64,000 nt of DNA from the NCBI RefSeq assembly GCF_900104085.1, contig NZ_FNLD01000003.1, positions 803,001-867,000 on the forward strand. The letters run 5' to 3'. Below, piece by piece: positions 44,235 to 53,765 of the stretch. This DNA comes from Pseudoxanthomonas sp. CF125. GTDB taxonomy: Bacteria; Pseudomonadota; Gammaproteobacteria; Xanthomonadales; Xanthomonadaceae. Every line of letters begins with the position of its first letter. The stretch's first letter is position 1. Position numbers and translations under genes: made by a program. The notes under the pieces are model-generated. The model was not told the origin of the DNA and made no database searches. It saw only the letters and a program-made list of their open reading frames with translations.

Positions 44235-47200
44235 CTAGTCGCCCAGGGTCAGCAGCGAGGCATTGCCGCCGGCCGCCGTGGTATTCACAGTCACCGTCTT
44301 CTCGGTGGCGAAACGGGGCAGGTAGTGCGGGCCGCCGGCCTTGGGGCCGGTGCCGGACAGGCCCTGGCCGCCGAACGGCTGCACACCGACCACCGCGCCG
44401 ATCTGGTTGCGGTTGACGTAGACATTGCCCACCTTCACCCGTGCGGCGATGCGGTCGATGGTTTCGTCGATGCGCGAATGCACGCCCAGGGTCAGGCCGT
44501 AGCCGGTGGCGTTGATGGCGTCGATGACCTTGTCCAGTTCCTCGCCTTTCCAGCGCACCACGTGCAGAGCGGGGCCGAAGACTTCCTTGTGCAGCTGGTC
44601 CAGCGAATGCAGTTCCCAGGCGCCGGGCGCGAAGTAGGTGCCGTGCGCGGTGGAGGCGTCCGTATGCGCGCGCTTGATCGGCTTGGCTTCCCTGTCCATG
44701 CGTTCGGCATGGTCCTGCAGGATCTTCAACGCGTCGGCGTCGATCACCGGGCCCACGTCGGTGGAGAGCAGGCCGGGGTCGCCCACCTTCAATTCGTCCA
44801 TCGCGCCGGCCAGCATGCCGATCACCTTGTCGGCGATGTCTTCCTGCACGAACAGCACGCGCGCGGCCGAACAGCGCTGGCCGGCGGAGGTGAAGGCCGA
44901 ACCGATGGCGTCCTTGACCAGTTGCTCCGGCAACGCGGAAGAGTCGGCGATGAAGGCGTTCTGGCCGCCAGTTTCGGCGATCAGCACGCCGATGGCGGCG
45001 TCGCGCGCGGCCAGGGCGCGGTTGATGGCGCGCGCGGTGTCGGTGGAGCCGGTGAAGGCCACGCCGGCCACGCGCGGATCCCTGGTCAGTGCCGCACCGA
45101 CCACCGCGCCGTCGCCGGGCAGGAACTGCACCACGTTCTCCGGCACGCCGGCTTCGTGCAGCAGCTTCACCGCCGCATGGCCGATCAGGTTGGTTTGCTC
45201 GGCCGGCTTGGCGATCACGCTGTTGCCAGCGGCGAGCGCGGCTGCGACCTGTCCCAGGAAAATGGCCAGCGGGAAATTCCACGGGCTGATGCACACGAAC
45301 ACGCCGCGCCCGTGCAGCTGCAGCTCATTGGATTCGCCGGTGGGGCCGGGCAGGCGTTCGGGCGCGCCGAACTGCGTGCGCGCCTGGGCGGCGTAGTAGC
45401 GCAGGAAGTCGACCGCCTCGCGCACTTCGGCCACGCCGTCGGGAATGGTCTTGCCGGCTTCCTTCACGCACAGCGCGATGTACTCGGGCATGCGCGCTTC
45501 CAGCAAGCTGGCGGCGTGTTCCAGGATCGTCGCGCGGCCCGCGGCGGGGGTGCGGTCCCAGCCGGGCTGCGCGGCGACCGCGTTCTGCAGGGCTTTCTCG
45601 ACGATGGCGGCATCGGCTGCATGCCATTCGCCGACGGTCTGGCGACGATCGGCGGGATTGGTCACCGGCAGCGCGCGCGTGGACAGCACTGCGCCCGGCA
45701 CCAGCGGCGCGGCGCGCCAGCCGTGCGGGCCGGCTTGCGCGAAAGCGGCGTTGACCTGCTCGGCGAGCGCTCGCAGATCCTGATCGTTGGCGAGGTTGGC
45801 GCCCATGGAGTTCTTCCTGTCGGTGCTCAGGCTTGGCGCCTGGTTCTGGAAAAGTCGCACCGGCAGCGGGATGCGCGGGTGCGGGATGGAGTCGAACGCG
45901 GACACGGTTTCGACCGGGTCGCGGATCAGGTCTTCGATGGCCACGTTCTCGTCGGTGATGCGGTTGACGAAGCTGGAGTTGGCGCCGTTTTCCAGCAGGC
46001 GCCGCACCAGGTACGGCAGCAGGTCCTCATGCGAACCGACCGGCGCGTACACGCGGCAGGGCACGCCCAGGCGGTCGGCGGGAATCACTTCTGCGTACAG
46101 GTCGTCGCCCATGCCGTGAAGTTTCTGGTGTTCGTAGTCGCGACCATTGGCAATGGAGCGGATCGCGGCGATGGTCTGCGCGTTATGGGTGGCGAACATT
46201 GGGTACAACGCATCGCTCTGGTCCAGCATCCTGCGCGCATTGGCCAGATAGGAAACATCGGTATTGGGCTTGCGCGTGAACACCGGATAGCCCGGGTGGC
46301 CTTCCACCTGTGCGCGTTTCACTTCTGCGTCCCAGTACGCGCCCTTGACCAGGCGCACCGGCATGCGACGACCGACGCGGCGGGCCAGGTCGGCCAGGAA
46401 ATCGATCACGTAGGGAGTGCGCTTCTGATAGGCCTGCACGGCCAGGCCATAGCCTTCCCAGCCATCGAGCGATTTGTCCGAGAAGGTCGCTTCGATCAGG
46501 TCCAGCGAAAGCTCCAGGCGGTCGGCTTCCTCGGCGTCGATGGTGAAGCCGATGCCGTAGGACTTGGCCAGCTGCGCCAGCTCCAGGATGCCAGGGGCCA
46601 GCTCGGCCATGACGCGTGCGCGCTTGGCGTGCTCGTAGCGCGGGTGCAGTGCGGACAGCTTGATCGAGATGCTGGGGGCGGCGAAGACATCGGGGAACGG
46701 CCCCGTCTTGCCGATGGCGTGGATGGCCTGGCGATAGGCTTCCAGATAGCGCGCCGCATCCTTGGAGGTCAGCGCGCCTTCGCCCAGCATGTCGAACGAA
46801 TAACGGTAGTTGGCGTTGTCGCCCTTGCGGCTGCGGGTCAGCGCCTCGGCGATGGTGCGGCCCATCACGAACTGGTGGCCCATGATCCGCATCGCCTGGC
46901 GCACGGCCAGGCGGATCACCGGTTCGCCCACCCGGCCGACCAGCCGCTTGAAGGCGCCGCGCACATCGTGGCGGGTCAGGTCGTTCAGACTGACCAGCTT
47001 GCCGGTGAGCATCAGGCCCCAGGTGGAAGCGTTGACCAGCACCGAGTCGCTTTCGCCCATGTGCTTCTTCCAGTCCGCGTCGCCCAGCTTGTCGCGGATC
47101 AGCTTGTCGGCGGTGTCCTGGTCGGGGATGCGCAGCAGCGCCTCGGCCACGCACATCAGCAGCACGCCTTCCTCGCTGCCCAGGTCGTACTGGCGCATGA

Positions 47201-47489
47201 AGGCCTCGATGGCGCCCTGGTCCTGCGCGCGGGCACGGACCCGGCCCACCAGATCGGCGGCCAACGCCTGGGCCCTGGCCTGCTCTTCGGCGGGCAAACG
47301 GGCTTGCTCCAGCAGTTCGCGTACATGTTCAGCTTCGTCGCGCATCCACGCCGCGGTGATGGCGCGGCGTAGCGGGGCCGCTTCAGCGGGCAGTTCCGGC
47401 GACAGGATTTCCGGTGACGGCATTCCCGGGGACAGAAGGGCATCGGCGAGGGGCGGCGCAGCGGTCGCACCGGCGGGCAAGGTGGTCAT
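44235..47489 (-). CDS. putA: bifunctional proline dehydrogenase / L-glutamate-5-semialdehyde dehydrogenase
   Basis: 1084 residues from the ATG at 47489; the extension to 47549 is unconserved. An N-terminal helical arm precedes the FAD-dependent proline dehydrogenase barrel (roughly residues 170-480, with FTIDAEEADRLELS). The aldehyde dehydrogenase follows (roughly 560-1050), with AETGGQNAF supplying the Glu and SAGQRCSAARVLF the catalytic Cys. It oxidises proline to glutamate, passing electrons to ubiquinone. No ribbon-helix-helix DNA-binding domain is visible, so unlike E. coli PutA it should not repress its own gene. Confidence 0.96.
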   Translation of the reverse strand: MTTLPAGATAAPPLADALLSPGMPSPEILSPELPAEAAPLRRAITAAWMRDEAEHVRELLEQARLPAEEQARAQALAADLVGRVRARAQDQGAIEAFMRQYDLGSEEGVLLMCVAEALLRIPDQDTADKLIRDKLGDADWKKHMGESDSVLVNASTWGLMLTGKLVSLNDLTRHDVRGAFKRLVGRVGEPVIRLAVRQAMRIMGHQFVMGRTIAEALTRSRKGDNANYRYSFDMLGEGALTSKDAARYLEAYRQAIHAIGKTGPFPDVFAAPSISIKLSALHPRYEHAKRARVMAELAPGILELAQLAKSYGIGFTIDAEEADRLELSLDLIEATFSDKSLDGWEGYGLAVQAYQKRTPYVIDFLADLARRVGRRMPVRLVKGAYWDAEVKRAQVEGHPGYPVFTRKPNTDVSYLANARRMLDQSDALYPMFATHNAQTIAAIRSIANGRDYEHQKLHGMGDDLYAEVIPADRLGVPCRVYAPVGSHEDLLPYLVRRLLENGANSSFVNRITDENVAIEDLIRDPVETVSAFDSIPHPRIPLPVRLFQNQAPSLSTDRKNSMGANLANDQDLRALAEQVNAAFAQAGPHGWRAAPLVPGAVLSTRALPVTNPADRRQTVGEWHAADAAIVEKALQNAVAAQPGWDRTPAAGRATILEHAASLLEARMPEYIALCVKEAGKTIPDGVAEVREAVDFLRYYAAQARTQFGAPERLPGPTGESNELQLHGRGVFVCISPWNFPLAIFLGQVAAALAAGNSVIAKPAEQTNLIGHAAVKLLHEAGVPENVVQFLPGDGAVVGAALTRDPRVAGVAFTGSTDTARAINRALAARDAAIGVLIAETGGQNAFIADSSALPEQLVKDAIGSAFTSAGQRCSAARVLFVQEDIADKVIGMLAGAMDELKVGDPGLLSTDVGPVIDADALKILQDHAERMDREAKPIKRAHTDASTAHGTYFAPGAWELHSLDQLHKEVFGPALHVVRWKGEELDKVIDAINATGYGLTLGVHSRIDETIDRIAARVKVGNVYVNRNQIGAVVGVQPFGGQGLSGTGPKAGGPHYLPRFATEKTVTVNTTAAGGNASLLTLGD

Positions 47490-47724
47490 AGGGTGTCGGG
47501 CATGCCTCGGGAGCCCGATAGTGTAGAGCTTGCGCTCCCGCCATATCACCGTAGGAACTGCCGAATATCAGGGCATCCACGCGCCGGATATGCGGTGGGA
47601 CGCGCTGCAGGGGCACCGGCGGCGGCCCGATCAGCGGCTGCCCGCATCACCGAAGCTTGCCGCTCGGGGGTGCGGCGGCTACCATTTACAGGGTTTCCTG
47701 CGGCCAAAAAGCGCAGTTGGCGAC

Positions 47725-48213
47725 ATGATCGAAGTGGTTCCGTCTTTCCCGATCGGGCATGGCGCAAGGCTCAGCCTGCGACCGCCCCGGGCGCTGACGG
47801 CCCACCAGTTCAGGGCGCTGTTCGCGGCACTGGCCGGAACGATGTGGTTGGTGGCCAGCGCAGGCTGGCTGGCCGGCAACGTATTCGCGCCGGCCTTCGC
47901 GTTGCTGCATAGCGCGATCGTGGCGGCGGCGTTGCGCTGGTTGTGGCGCAGCGGCGAGCGCGGGGAATGCATCACCATCGGTCCCGAGGTGGTGGAAGTA
48001 AGCCGCAGCGACGGAAACGGGGCAGAGGCAGAGGCGATATTCCGGGCGCATCCCTATTGGGTGCGACTGCTTATCGAAGAAGAAGGCGAAAGGATTTCGC
48101 TGGCTTCCAGCGGCAGGCGGGTCGAGGTGGGCAACTTCCTCGGTCCGGCCGAACGCCGGGAGCTGGCAAGGCAGTTGCAGGATTTACTGGCGGCGGCAAG
48201 CCGCTACCGATGA
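47725..48213 (+). CDS. DUF2244 family membrane protein next to the cytochrome oxidase genes
   Basis: A 162-residue protein with two hydrophobic helices (about 33-75) in a hairpin, flanked by basic residues. The C-terminal half (RRVEVGNFLGPAERRELARQL) is soluble and matches DUF2244. The ATG at 47725 begins the conserved part, and an upstream in-frame extension is shadow. DUF2244 genes often precede ctaC in this family and alphaproteobacteria, so a role in oxidase assembly is inferred from context only. Confidence 0.82.
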   Translation: MIEVVPSFPIGHGARLSLRPPRALTAHQFRALFAALAGTMWLVASAGWLAGNVFAPAFALLHSAIVAAALRWLWRSGERGECITIGPEVVEVSRSDGNGAEAEAIFRAHPYWVRLLIEEEGERISLASSGRRVEVGNFLGPAERRELARQLQDLLAAASRYR

Positions 48214-48231
48214 CGCACAAGGGTCTAGGCA

Positions 48232-49185
48232 ATGACGCAAGCGAAAGGTTTCTTCAAGCGGGTCACACGGTCTCTGGGTGCGGCCTGCGCACTGTTGCTG
48301 GCGCCGGCATTGGCCTGGGCGCAATCGGCCGACCCCAAGCCCTGGCAGCTCAACATGGGTAAGGGCGTCACCACCTCCGCCCAGCACGCCTACGACGCGC
48401 ACATGATTGCGCTGTACGTGTGCGTGGTCATCGGCATCATCGTGTTCGGCGCCATGGCCTACGCCATGTTCAAGTTCCGCCATTCCAAGGGCGCGGTCGC
48501 GGCGCAGTTCAGCCATAACACCACGGCCGAAATCATTTGGACGGTGATCCCGATCCTGATCCTGATCGTGATGGCCTGGCCGGCCACGGCCAAGCTGATC
48601 GCCATGTACGACACCCGCGATTCGGAAATGACGGTGAAGATCACCGGCGTGCAATGGCTGTGGAAATACGAATACCTGGGCGAAGACGTGCAGTTCACCA
48701 GCCGCCTGGACCACGAGTCGGACCGCATCCGCCAGAGCGGCGCCAAGCCGACCGTTGCGGCCAATCCGCACTACCTGCTCGATGTCGACAACCAGCTGGT
48801 GCTGCCGGTCAACACCAAGATCCGTTTCGTCATCACTGCCGACGACGTGATCCACGCGTGGTGGGTGCCGGCGCTGGGCTGGAAGCAGGACGCCATTCCC
48901 GGAATCATCAACGAGGCCTGGACCGATATCCAGACCCCGGGTATCTACCGCGGCCAGTGCGCCGAGCTGTGCGGCAAGGACCATGGCTTCATGCCGATCG
49001 TGGTCAAGGCCGTGAGCAAGGAAGAATTCAAGACCTGGCTGGCCTCGCGCAAGCCGGCCGCACCCGCGCCTGCTGCTGCTCCGGCCCCTGCCGCTACGCC
49101 CGCGGCTGCGCCGACCGAAGCAGCTCCCGCTGTGGCGCCGCCGGCCGAAGCCGCGCCCGCCGCCCCAGAACCCGCCAAGGTCTGA
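48232..49185 (+). CDS. ctaC: cytochrome c oxidase subunit II (CuA)
   Basis: A 317-residue membrane-anchored subunit with a signal peptide, two transmembrane helices (about 50-72 and 90-112) and a periplasmic cupredoxin domain. The CuA site is CAELCGKDHGFM, with a His in VIHAWWVPALG. It receives electrons from cytochrome c. After residue about 270 a roughly 45-residue Ala/Pro tail extends the protein beyond the usual end. It starts 18 bases after the DUF2244 stop. Confidence 0.97.
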   Translation: MTQAKGFFKRVTRSLGAACALLLAPALAWAQSADPKPWQLNMGKGVTTSAQHAYDAHMIALYVCVVIGIIVFGAMAYAMFKFRHSKGAVAAQFSHNTTAEIIWTVIPILILIVMAWPATAKLIAMYDTRDSEMTVKITGVQWLWKYEYLGEDVQFTSRLDHESDRIRQSGAKPTVAANPHYLLDVDNQLVLPVNTKIRFVITADDVIHAWWVPALGWKQDAIPGIINEAWTDIQTPGIYRGQCAELCGKDHGFMPIVVKAVSKEEFKTWLASRKPAAPAPAAAPAPAATPAAAPTEAAPAVAPPAEAAPAAPEPAKV

Positions 49186-49243
49186 GCGCTTCCGCGCCGA
49201 TCTTTCGCCAGCCCGCATTCGATTTTTTTTGAGGTAACACCCC

Positions 49244-50854
49244 ATGGCCTATTCCGAAGTCGCCCACCATGACGATCACGGCCACAAGCAAGGCTTCATC
49301 GAGCGTTGGTTCTTCTCGACCAACCACAAAGACATCGGCACGCTGTACCTGATCTTCAGCTTCATCATGTTCATCATCGGCGCGGGCATGTCGGTAGTGA
49401 TCCGCCTTGAACTGATGACGCCGGGCCTGCAGTTCGTGAAGCCCGAGTTCTTCAACCAGATGACTTCGGTGCACGCGCTGGTGATGATCTTCGGCGGGGT
49501 GATGCCGGCGTTCGTGGGCCTGGCCAACTGGATGGTGCCGCTGCAGATCGGCGCGCCGGACATGGCGCTGCCGCGCATGAACAACTGGTCGTTCTGGATC
49601 ATGCCGTTCGCCTTCACCCTGCTGCTGCTGACCCTGGTGCTGCCGGGCGGCGCGCCGGCCGGCGGCTGGACGCTGTATCCGCCGCTGTCGCTGCAGGGCG
49701 GCTACAACGTGGCCTTCACCGTGTTCGCCATCCACATGATGGGCGTCAGCTCGATCATGGGCGCGATCAACATCATCGCCACCATCCTCAACATGCGCGC
49801 CCCGGGCATCGATCTGCTGAAGATGCCGATCTTCTGCTGGACCTGGCTGATCACCGCGTTCCTGCTGATCGCGGTGATGCCGGTGCTGGCCGGCGCGGTG
49901 ACCATGCTGCTGACCGACAAGTTCTTCGGCACTTCGTTCTTCAACGCGGCCGGCGGCGGCGACCCGGTGATGTACCAGCACATCTTCTGGTTCTTCGGCC
50001 ATCCGGAGGTCTACATCATGATCCTGCCGGCGTTCGGCATCGCCAGCGAGATCCTGCCGACCTTCAGCCGCAAGCCGCTGTTCGGCTACCAGGCCATGGT
50101 CTACGCCACCGCCTCGATCGCGTTCCTGTCGTTCATCGTCTGGGCGCACCACATGTTCACCGTGGGCATGCCGCTGGGCGGCGAAATCTACTTCATGTTC
50201 GCGACCATGCTGATCGCCATCCCCACCGGGGTGAAGGTGTTCAACTGGGTCAGCACCATGTGGCGAGGGTCGCTTTCCTTCGAGACGCCGATGCTGTGGG
50301 CCATCGCCTTCGTGATCCTGTTCACTATCGGCGGTTTCTCCGGGCTGATGCTGGCCATCGTGCCGGCGGACTTCCAGTACCACGACACTTATTTCGTGGT
50401 CGCGCACTTCCATTACGTGCTGGTCACCGGCGCGCTGTTCGGCATCATCGCCGCGGTCTACTACTGGTGGCCGAAGTGGACCGGCCGGATGTACAGCGAG
50501 TTCTGGGGCAAGTTCCACTTCTGGTGGAGCATTGTGTTCGTCAACCTGCTGTTCTTCCCGCAGCACTTCCTGGGCCTGGCCGGCATGCCGCGCCGCATCC
50601 CGGACTACAACCCGGTGTTCGCCGACTGGAACCTGATCAGCTCGATCGGCGCATTCGGCATGTTCGCCACCCCTTTCATCATGGGCCTGGTGCTGTGGTC
50701 CTCGCTGCGCAACGGCGCCAAGGCCGAAGCGCGCGCCTGGGAACATGCGCGCGGTCTGGAATGGACGGTGCCTTCGCCGGCGCCGCACCACACCTTCACC
50801 ACGCCGCCGGTGATCCGTCCGGGTGATCTGGCTCACGACGACGTGACCCACTGA
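49244..50854 (+). CDS. ctaD: cytochrome c oxidase subunit I (heme a/a3-CuB)
   Basis: A 536-residue catalytic subunit with 12 transmembrane helices. WFFGHPEVYI carries the CuB His and the Tyr cross-linked to it, WAHHMFTVG the CuB His-His pair, and HDTYFVVAHFHYVL the heme ligands. It reduces oxygen to water and pumps protons. A GAGGTAACACC ribosome site precedes the ATG. The A-type signature is intact, so this is an aa3 oxidase. Confidence 0.98.
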   Translation: MAYSEVAHHDDHGHKQGFIERWFFSTNHKDIGTLYLIFSFIMFIIGAGMSVVIRLELMTPGLQFVKPEFFNQMTSVHALVMIFGGVMPAFVGLANWMVPLQIGAPDMALPRMNNWSFWIMPFAFTLLLLTLVLPGGAPAGGWTLYPPLSLQGGYNVAFTVFAIHMMGVSSIMGAINIIATILNMRAPGIDLLKMPIFCWTWLITAFLLIAVMPVLAGAVTMLLTDKFFGTSFFNAAGGGDPVMYQHIFWFFGHPEVYIMILPAFGIASEILPTFSRKPLFGYQAMVYATASIAFLSFIVWAHHMFTVGMPLGGEIYFMFATMLIAIPTGVKVFNWVSTMWRGSLSFETPMLWAIAFVILFTIGGFSGLMLAIVPADFQYHDTYFVVAHFHYVLVTGALFGIIAAVYYWWPKWTGRMYSEFWGKFHFWWSIVFVNLLFFPQHFLGLAGMPRRIPDYNPVFADWNLISSIGAFGMFATPFIMGLVLWSSLRNGAKAEARAWEHARGLEWTVPSPAPHHTFTTPPVIRPGDLAHDDVTH

Positions 50855-50861
50855 TCGGACC

Positions 50862-51011
50862 ATGAGCGAACCCACCCGTCCCGCCGCTCGCTCTACGGAG
50901 CATGACCTCGCCGTGCGCCGCAAGCGCGCGGGGCGTACGGCGTTGGTGATCGGTGGGATCGCGCTGGCGATCTACTTGGCCTTCATCCTCTCCGGCGTGG
51001 TCGCGCAATGA
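50862..51011 (+). CDS. small single-helix protein of the cytochrome oxidase operon
   Basis: 49 residues, read directly from the sequence. A polar, basic N-terminus (AVRRKRAGR) precedes one helix ([20 protein letters not shown]). It starts eight bases after the ctaD stop and overlaps the ctaG start by ATGA, so it is co-translated with ctaG. Small proteins at this position are conserved in related operons and are named cytochrome oxidase small assembly proteins; the function is inferred. Confidence 0.82.
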   Translation: MSEPTRPAARSTEHDLAVRRKRAGRTALVIGGIALAIYLAFILSGVVAQ

Positions 51012-51601
51012 ACGCGGACAAGCCCAACACAGCGAGGTCCAACACGGCCGGACTGTTCAAGCTGGTGGGCGTGTCGCTGGCGGCCTTCGCTTTCACCTTC
51101 TCGCTGGTGCCGCTTTACCGCATCGCCTGCGAAAAAGTATTCGGGATCCGTCTGGAACAGGGTCCGGGCGAAGCCCGCGCCGCCGCGCTGGACAAGAAAG
51201 CGCGCACGGTCACCGTGCAATTCGACGGCGGCGTGAACTCCAAGCTGCCGTGGGCGTTCCATCCGGAACAGCTGACCATGCAGGTGGTGCCGGGCGAGTT
51301 GAACGAGGCCCTGTATTTCGCGCGCAACGACGGCAAGAGCGCCATCGTCGGCAGCGCGGTGCCTTCGGTGGCGCCGGCGCGCGCGTCGGGCTACTTCACC
51401 AAGACCGAATGCTTCTGCTTCACCGCCCAGACCCTGCAGGCCGGCGAGAAGCGCGACATGCCGGTGCGTTTCATCGTCGATCCCGACCTGCCGGCCGACG
51501 TGAAAACCATCACCTTGTCGTATACCTTCTTCAAGAACGATGCCCTGACCGCGCGCCTGGGTTCGGGTAAGACTTCGTCGTCGCCGCTCGCGGCTCCGTA
51601 A
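51008..51601 (+). CDS. ctaG: cytochrome c oxidase assembly protein CtaG/Cox11
   Basis: A 197-residue inner-membrane protein. One N-terminal helix precedes a periplasmic immunoglobulin-like domain with the copper-binding [10 protein letters not shown] motif. It delivers copper to CuB of subunit I. It is translationally coupled to the 49-residue gene before it, and ctaE follows. Confidence 0.95.
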   Translation: MNADKPNTARSNTAGLFKLVGVSLAAFAFTFSLVPLYRIACEKVFGIRLEQGPGEARAAALDKKARTVTVQFDGGVNSKLPWAFHPEQLTMQVVPGELNEALYFARNDGKSAIVGSAVPSVAPARASGYFTKTECFCFTAQTLQAGEKRDMPVRFIVDPDLPADVKTITLSYTFFKNDALTARLGSGKTSSSPLAAP

Positions 51602-51648
51602 ATACCCATAAGATCAGCCACCAGATCAGCAACAGGAACGACCCCGCC

Positions 51649-52527
51649 ATGGCCCAATCGCATTCGCCGGACGCCAACGTCTACTACGTACCGCACCACA
51701 GCAAGTGGCCGTTCGTGGGCTCCATCGCCATGTTCACCACCATGCTGGGCGTAGCCAGCTGGCTCAACGAGACCGCATGGGGCAAGTGGGCGTTCTTCGC
51801 CGGCATCGTCATGCTCTGCGCCACGCTGTTCATGTGGTTCGGCGATGTGATCCGCGAGTCGATCACCGGCAGCTACAACAAGCAGGTGGACGTGTCCTTC
51901 CGCATGGGCATGGTGTGGTTCATTTTTTCCGAGGTGATGTTCTTCGGCGCGTTCTTCGGCGCGCTGTTCTACGCGCGCAACCTGGCGCTGCCGTGGCTGG
52001 GCGGCGAAGGCGACGGCGTGATGACCAATGCGCTGCTGTGGGACGGTTTCAGCGCGGCCTGGCCGACCTCCGGTCCGGCACAGGTCGGTGGCGCGTTCCA
52101 GACCATTCCGGCCTGGGGCCTGCCGCTGGTCAACACCCTGATCCTGCTGAGCTCGGGCGTGACCCTGACCATCGCCCACCATGCGCTGAAAGCGGCCAAC
52201 CGCAAGCAGGTGCTGATCTGGCTGGGCCTGACCGTGGTGCTGGGCTGCCTGTTCCTCACCTTCCAGGCCGAGGAGTACATCCACGCCTACAAGGAATTGA
52301 ACCTGACCCTGGGTTCGGGCATCTACGGTTCCACCTTCTTCATGCTCACCGGCTTCCACGGCGCGCACGTGTTCCTGGGCACGCTGATGCTGCTGATCAT
52401 GTGGCTGCGCGTGGCCAGGGGCCATTTCACCAAGGACAACCATTTCGCGTTCGAAGCGGCCGCGTGGTACTGGCACTTCGTCGACGTGGTGTGGCTGGGA
52501 CTGTTCCTGTTCGTCTACGTGCTTTGA
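51649..52527 (+). CDS. ctaE: cytochrome c oxidase subunit III
   Basis: A 292-residue subunit with seven hydrophobic helices. MFFGAFFGALFY, HFAFEAAAWYWHFVDVVW at the C-terminus and TGFHGAHVFLGTLML are typical. It stabilises the proton uptake path of subunit I. It ends the ctaCDGE run; a two-arm repeat element follows. Confidence 0.97.
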   Translation: MAQSHSPDANVYYVPHHSKWPFVGSIAMFTTMLGVASWLNETAWGKWAFFAGIVMLCATLFMWFGDVIRESITGSYNKQVDVSFRMGMVWFIFSEVMFFGAFFGALFYARNLALPWLGGEGDGVMTNALLWDGFSAAWPTSGPAQVGGAFQTIPAWGLPLVNTLILLSSGVTLTIAHHALKAANRKQVLIWLGLTVVLGCLFLTFQAEEYIHAYKELNLTLGSGIYGSTFFMLTGFHGAHVFLGTLMLLIMWLRVARGHFTKDNHFAFEAAAWYWHFVDVVWLGLFLFVYVL

Positions 52528-52531
52528 TGCG

Positions 52532-52697
52532 CTCCTTCTCCCGTCGGGAGAAGGTGGCGCGCAGCGCCGGATGAGGGTACGGCGAAGCGAGATGGCGAAC
52601 AGTGCGGGTTGGTAGTCAGTCCTTCATTCGCTTTGTTGCCGGCAGAATGTCCTTTTCGCCGTACCCTCACCCCAACCCCTCTCCCGCTGGAGAGGGG
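52532..52697. repeat. two-arm inverted element, GATGAGGGTACGGCG family
   Basis: The left arm has a 9-bp hairpin (52534-52542 with 52546-52554) and a tail containing GATGAGGGTACGGCG. The right arm is CGCCGTACCCTCACCCC plus a 9-bp hairpin (52676-52684 with 52689-52697). About 75 bases separate the arms. It sits between ctaE and the convergent DUF2909 gene. Confidence 0.8.
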
Positions 52698-52705
52698 CTT
52701 TCGTT

Positions 52706-52924
52706 TCAGCCGCCGATACCGTGCGGCTTGATCACGCCGGTATAGATGCCCAGTGCCACCAGCAGGATCAGCGCCACCGAGAAGGCGATGCGCCGGGTCA
52801 GCGCATTGACGGTACGCTTGCTCTGGCCCTTGTCGACCAGCAGGTAGTACAGGCCGGCGCCCAGGTTCCACAGGATCACTATCAGGAACGCGATGATCAG
52901 CAGGGTTTTCAGCGAGTCGTTCAT
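52706..52924 (-). CDS. DUF2909 twin-transmembrane small protein
   Basis: 72 residues with two hydrophobic helices (TLLIIAFLIVILWNLGAGLY and IAFSVALILLVALGIYTG) joined by a basic loop (DKGQSKRTVNALTRR). This matches DUF2909, which is consistently found next to cytochrome oxidase genes in gammaproteobacteria. The start at 52924 is the only one giving the family N-terminus. It is divergent from SURF1. A role in oxidase assembly is inferred from location. Confidence 0.83.
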   Translation of the reverse strand: MNDSLKTLLIIAFLIVILWNLGAGLYYLLVDKGQSKRTVNALTRRIAFSVALILLVALGIYTGVIKPHGIGG

Positions 52925-52993
52925 GGTGCTTTCGTCCGGCGGTGGGCACGTAGTATCAAGGCCCCTATTATCGCAGGCGCGGGGCAAGCACGC

Positions 52994-53746
52994 GTGAGCC
53001 GGACCAGCAACGGTCTGTTCGGTTGGGCGCTCGCTGTGCTGGCGATGGCGCTGTTCTGCAGTCTCGGTGTCTGGCAGCTGGATCGCGGCAAGCAGAAGCA
53101 GGCGATGCTGGCTCAGTCGCAGGGCGTACTGACCGCACGCATGCCCTTGCCGCTGCGCGCCGCCGCCGATCCGGCGCGCGCCGCCGCTTACGACTGGGCG
53201 CAAGGGCAGGGCCGTTTCCTGGACAAGCCCGCAGTACTCCTGGACAACCAGACCAGCGAAGGGCGTTCGGGCGTGCGCGTCTACCGCGTGTTCCAACCTG
53301 GCGCGCCCCAGGGCGATGCCGCCGGCACACCGCCGGTGCTGGTCGAACTGGGGTGGTTGCCGTTGCCGGGCGATCGCAGCCTTCCCCGCATCGATTCGTT
53401 TGCGGCCACCACGCAGGTGGCCGGTCTGCTGGCGCCGCCGCCATCGGCGGGCCTCGCCGCCGCGGTTGCTTCGCCGCAGGCCGACGGCAATCTGCTGGCG
53501 ACCAGCCTCGACCATGCGGTGCTTTCGAATGCGCTCAAGCTGCCGACGCTGGCTCCGCGCGTGCTGCGTCTGGATCCCGCGCTCAAGGTCGGCTACCTGC
53601 GCGATCTGGATATTCTGCCCAACACCCTGCCGCCCGAACGCCACCTGGGCTACGCGGTGCAATGGTTCGGACTGGCGCTGGCCGTGCTGATCACCGCCTT
53701 GGTGCTGACGCTGCGCAAGCGCCGGCGGCATTCGCAGGCAGCGTAG
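52994..53746 (+). CDS. SURF1 family heme A / oxidase assembly protein
   Basis: About 250 residues from a GTG at 52994, which places the first helix (LFGWALAVLAMALFCSLGVWQL) at the N-terminus; GxWQLxR is the family hallmark. A periplasmic domain follows, with GVRVYRVFQPG and VLVELGWLPLPGDR, and a second helix near the C-terminus. SURF1 passes heme A to subunit I. It lies upstream of the SCO-like gene and ctaA. Confidence 0.92.
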   Translation: MSRTSNGLFGWALAVLAMALFCSLGVWQLDRGKQKQAMLAQSQGVLTARMPLPLRAAADPARAAAYDWAQGQGRFLDKPAVLLDNQTSEGRSGVRVYRVFQPGAPQGDAAGTPPVLVELGWLPLPGDRSLPRIDSFAATTQVAGLLAPPPSAGLAAAVASPQADGNLLATSLDHAVLSNALKLPTLAPRVLRLDPALKVGYLRDLDILPNTLPPERHLGYAVQWFGLALAVLITALVLTLRKRRRHSQAA

Positions 53747-53765
53747 AGCCGCTGCGCATGAGAAA

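Noticed and set aside
44130-47372. 1080-residue open frame antisense to putA
   Set aside because: PutA on the minus strand has clear domains and active-site residues; the antisense translation is low-complexity, rich in His/Gly/Arg and matches nothing. It arises from strong G+C bias at third codon positions.
48184-50923. 353- and 609-residue minus-strand frames across ctaC and ctaD
   Set aside because: Rich in His/Arg/Gln with no domain; the subunit II and I sequences on the other strand are unambiguous.
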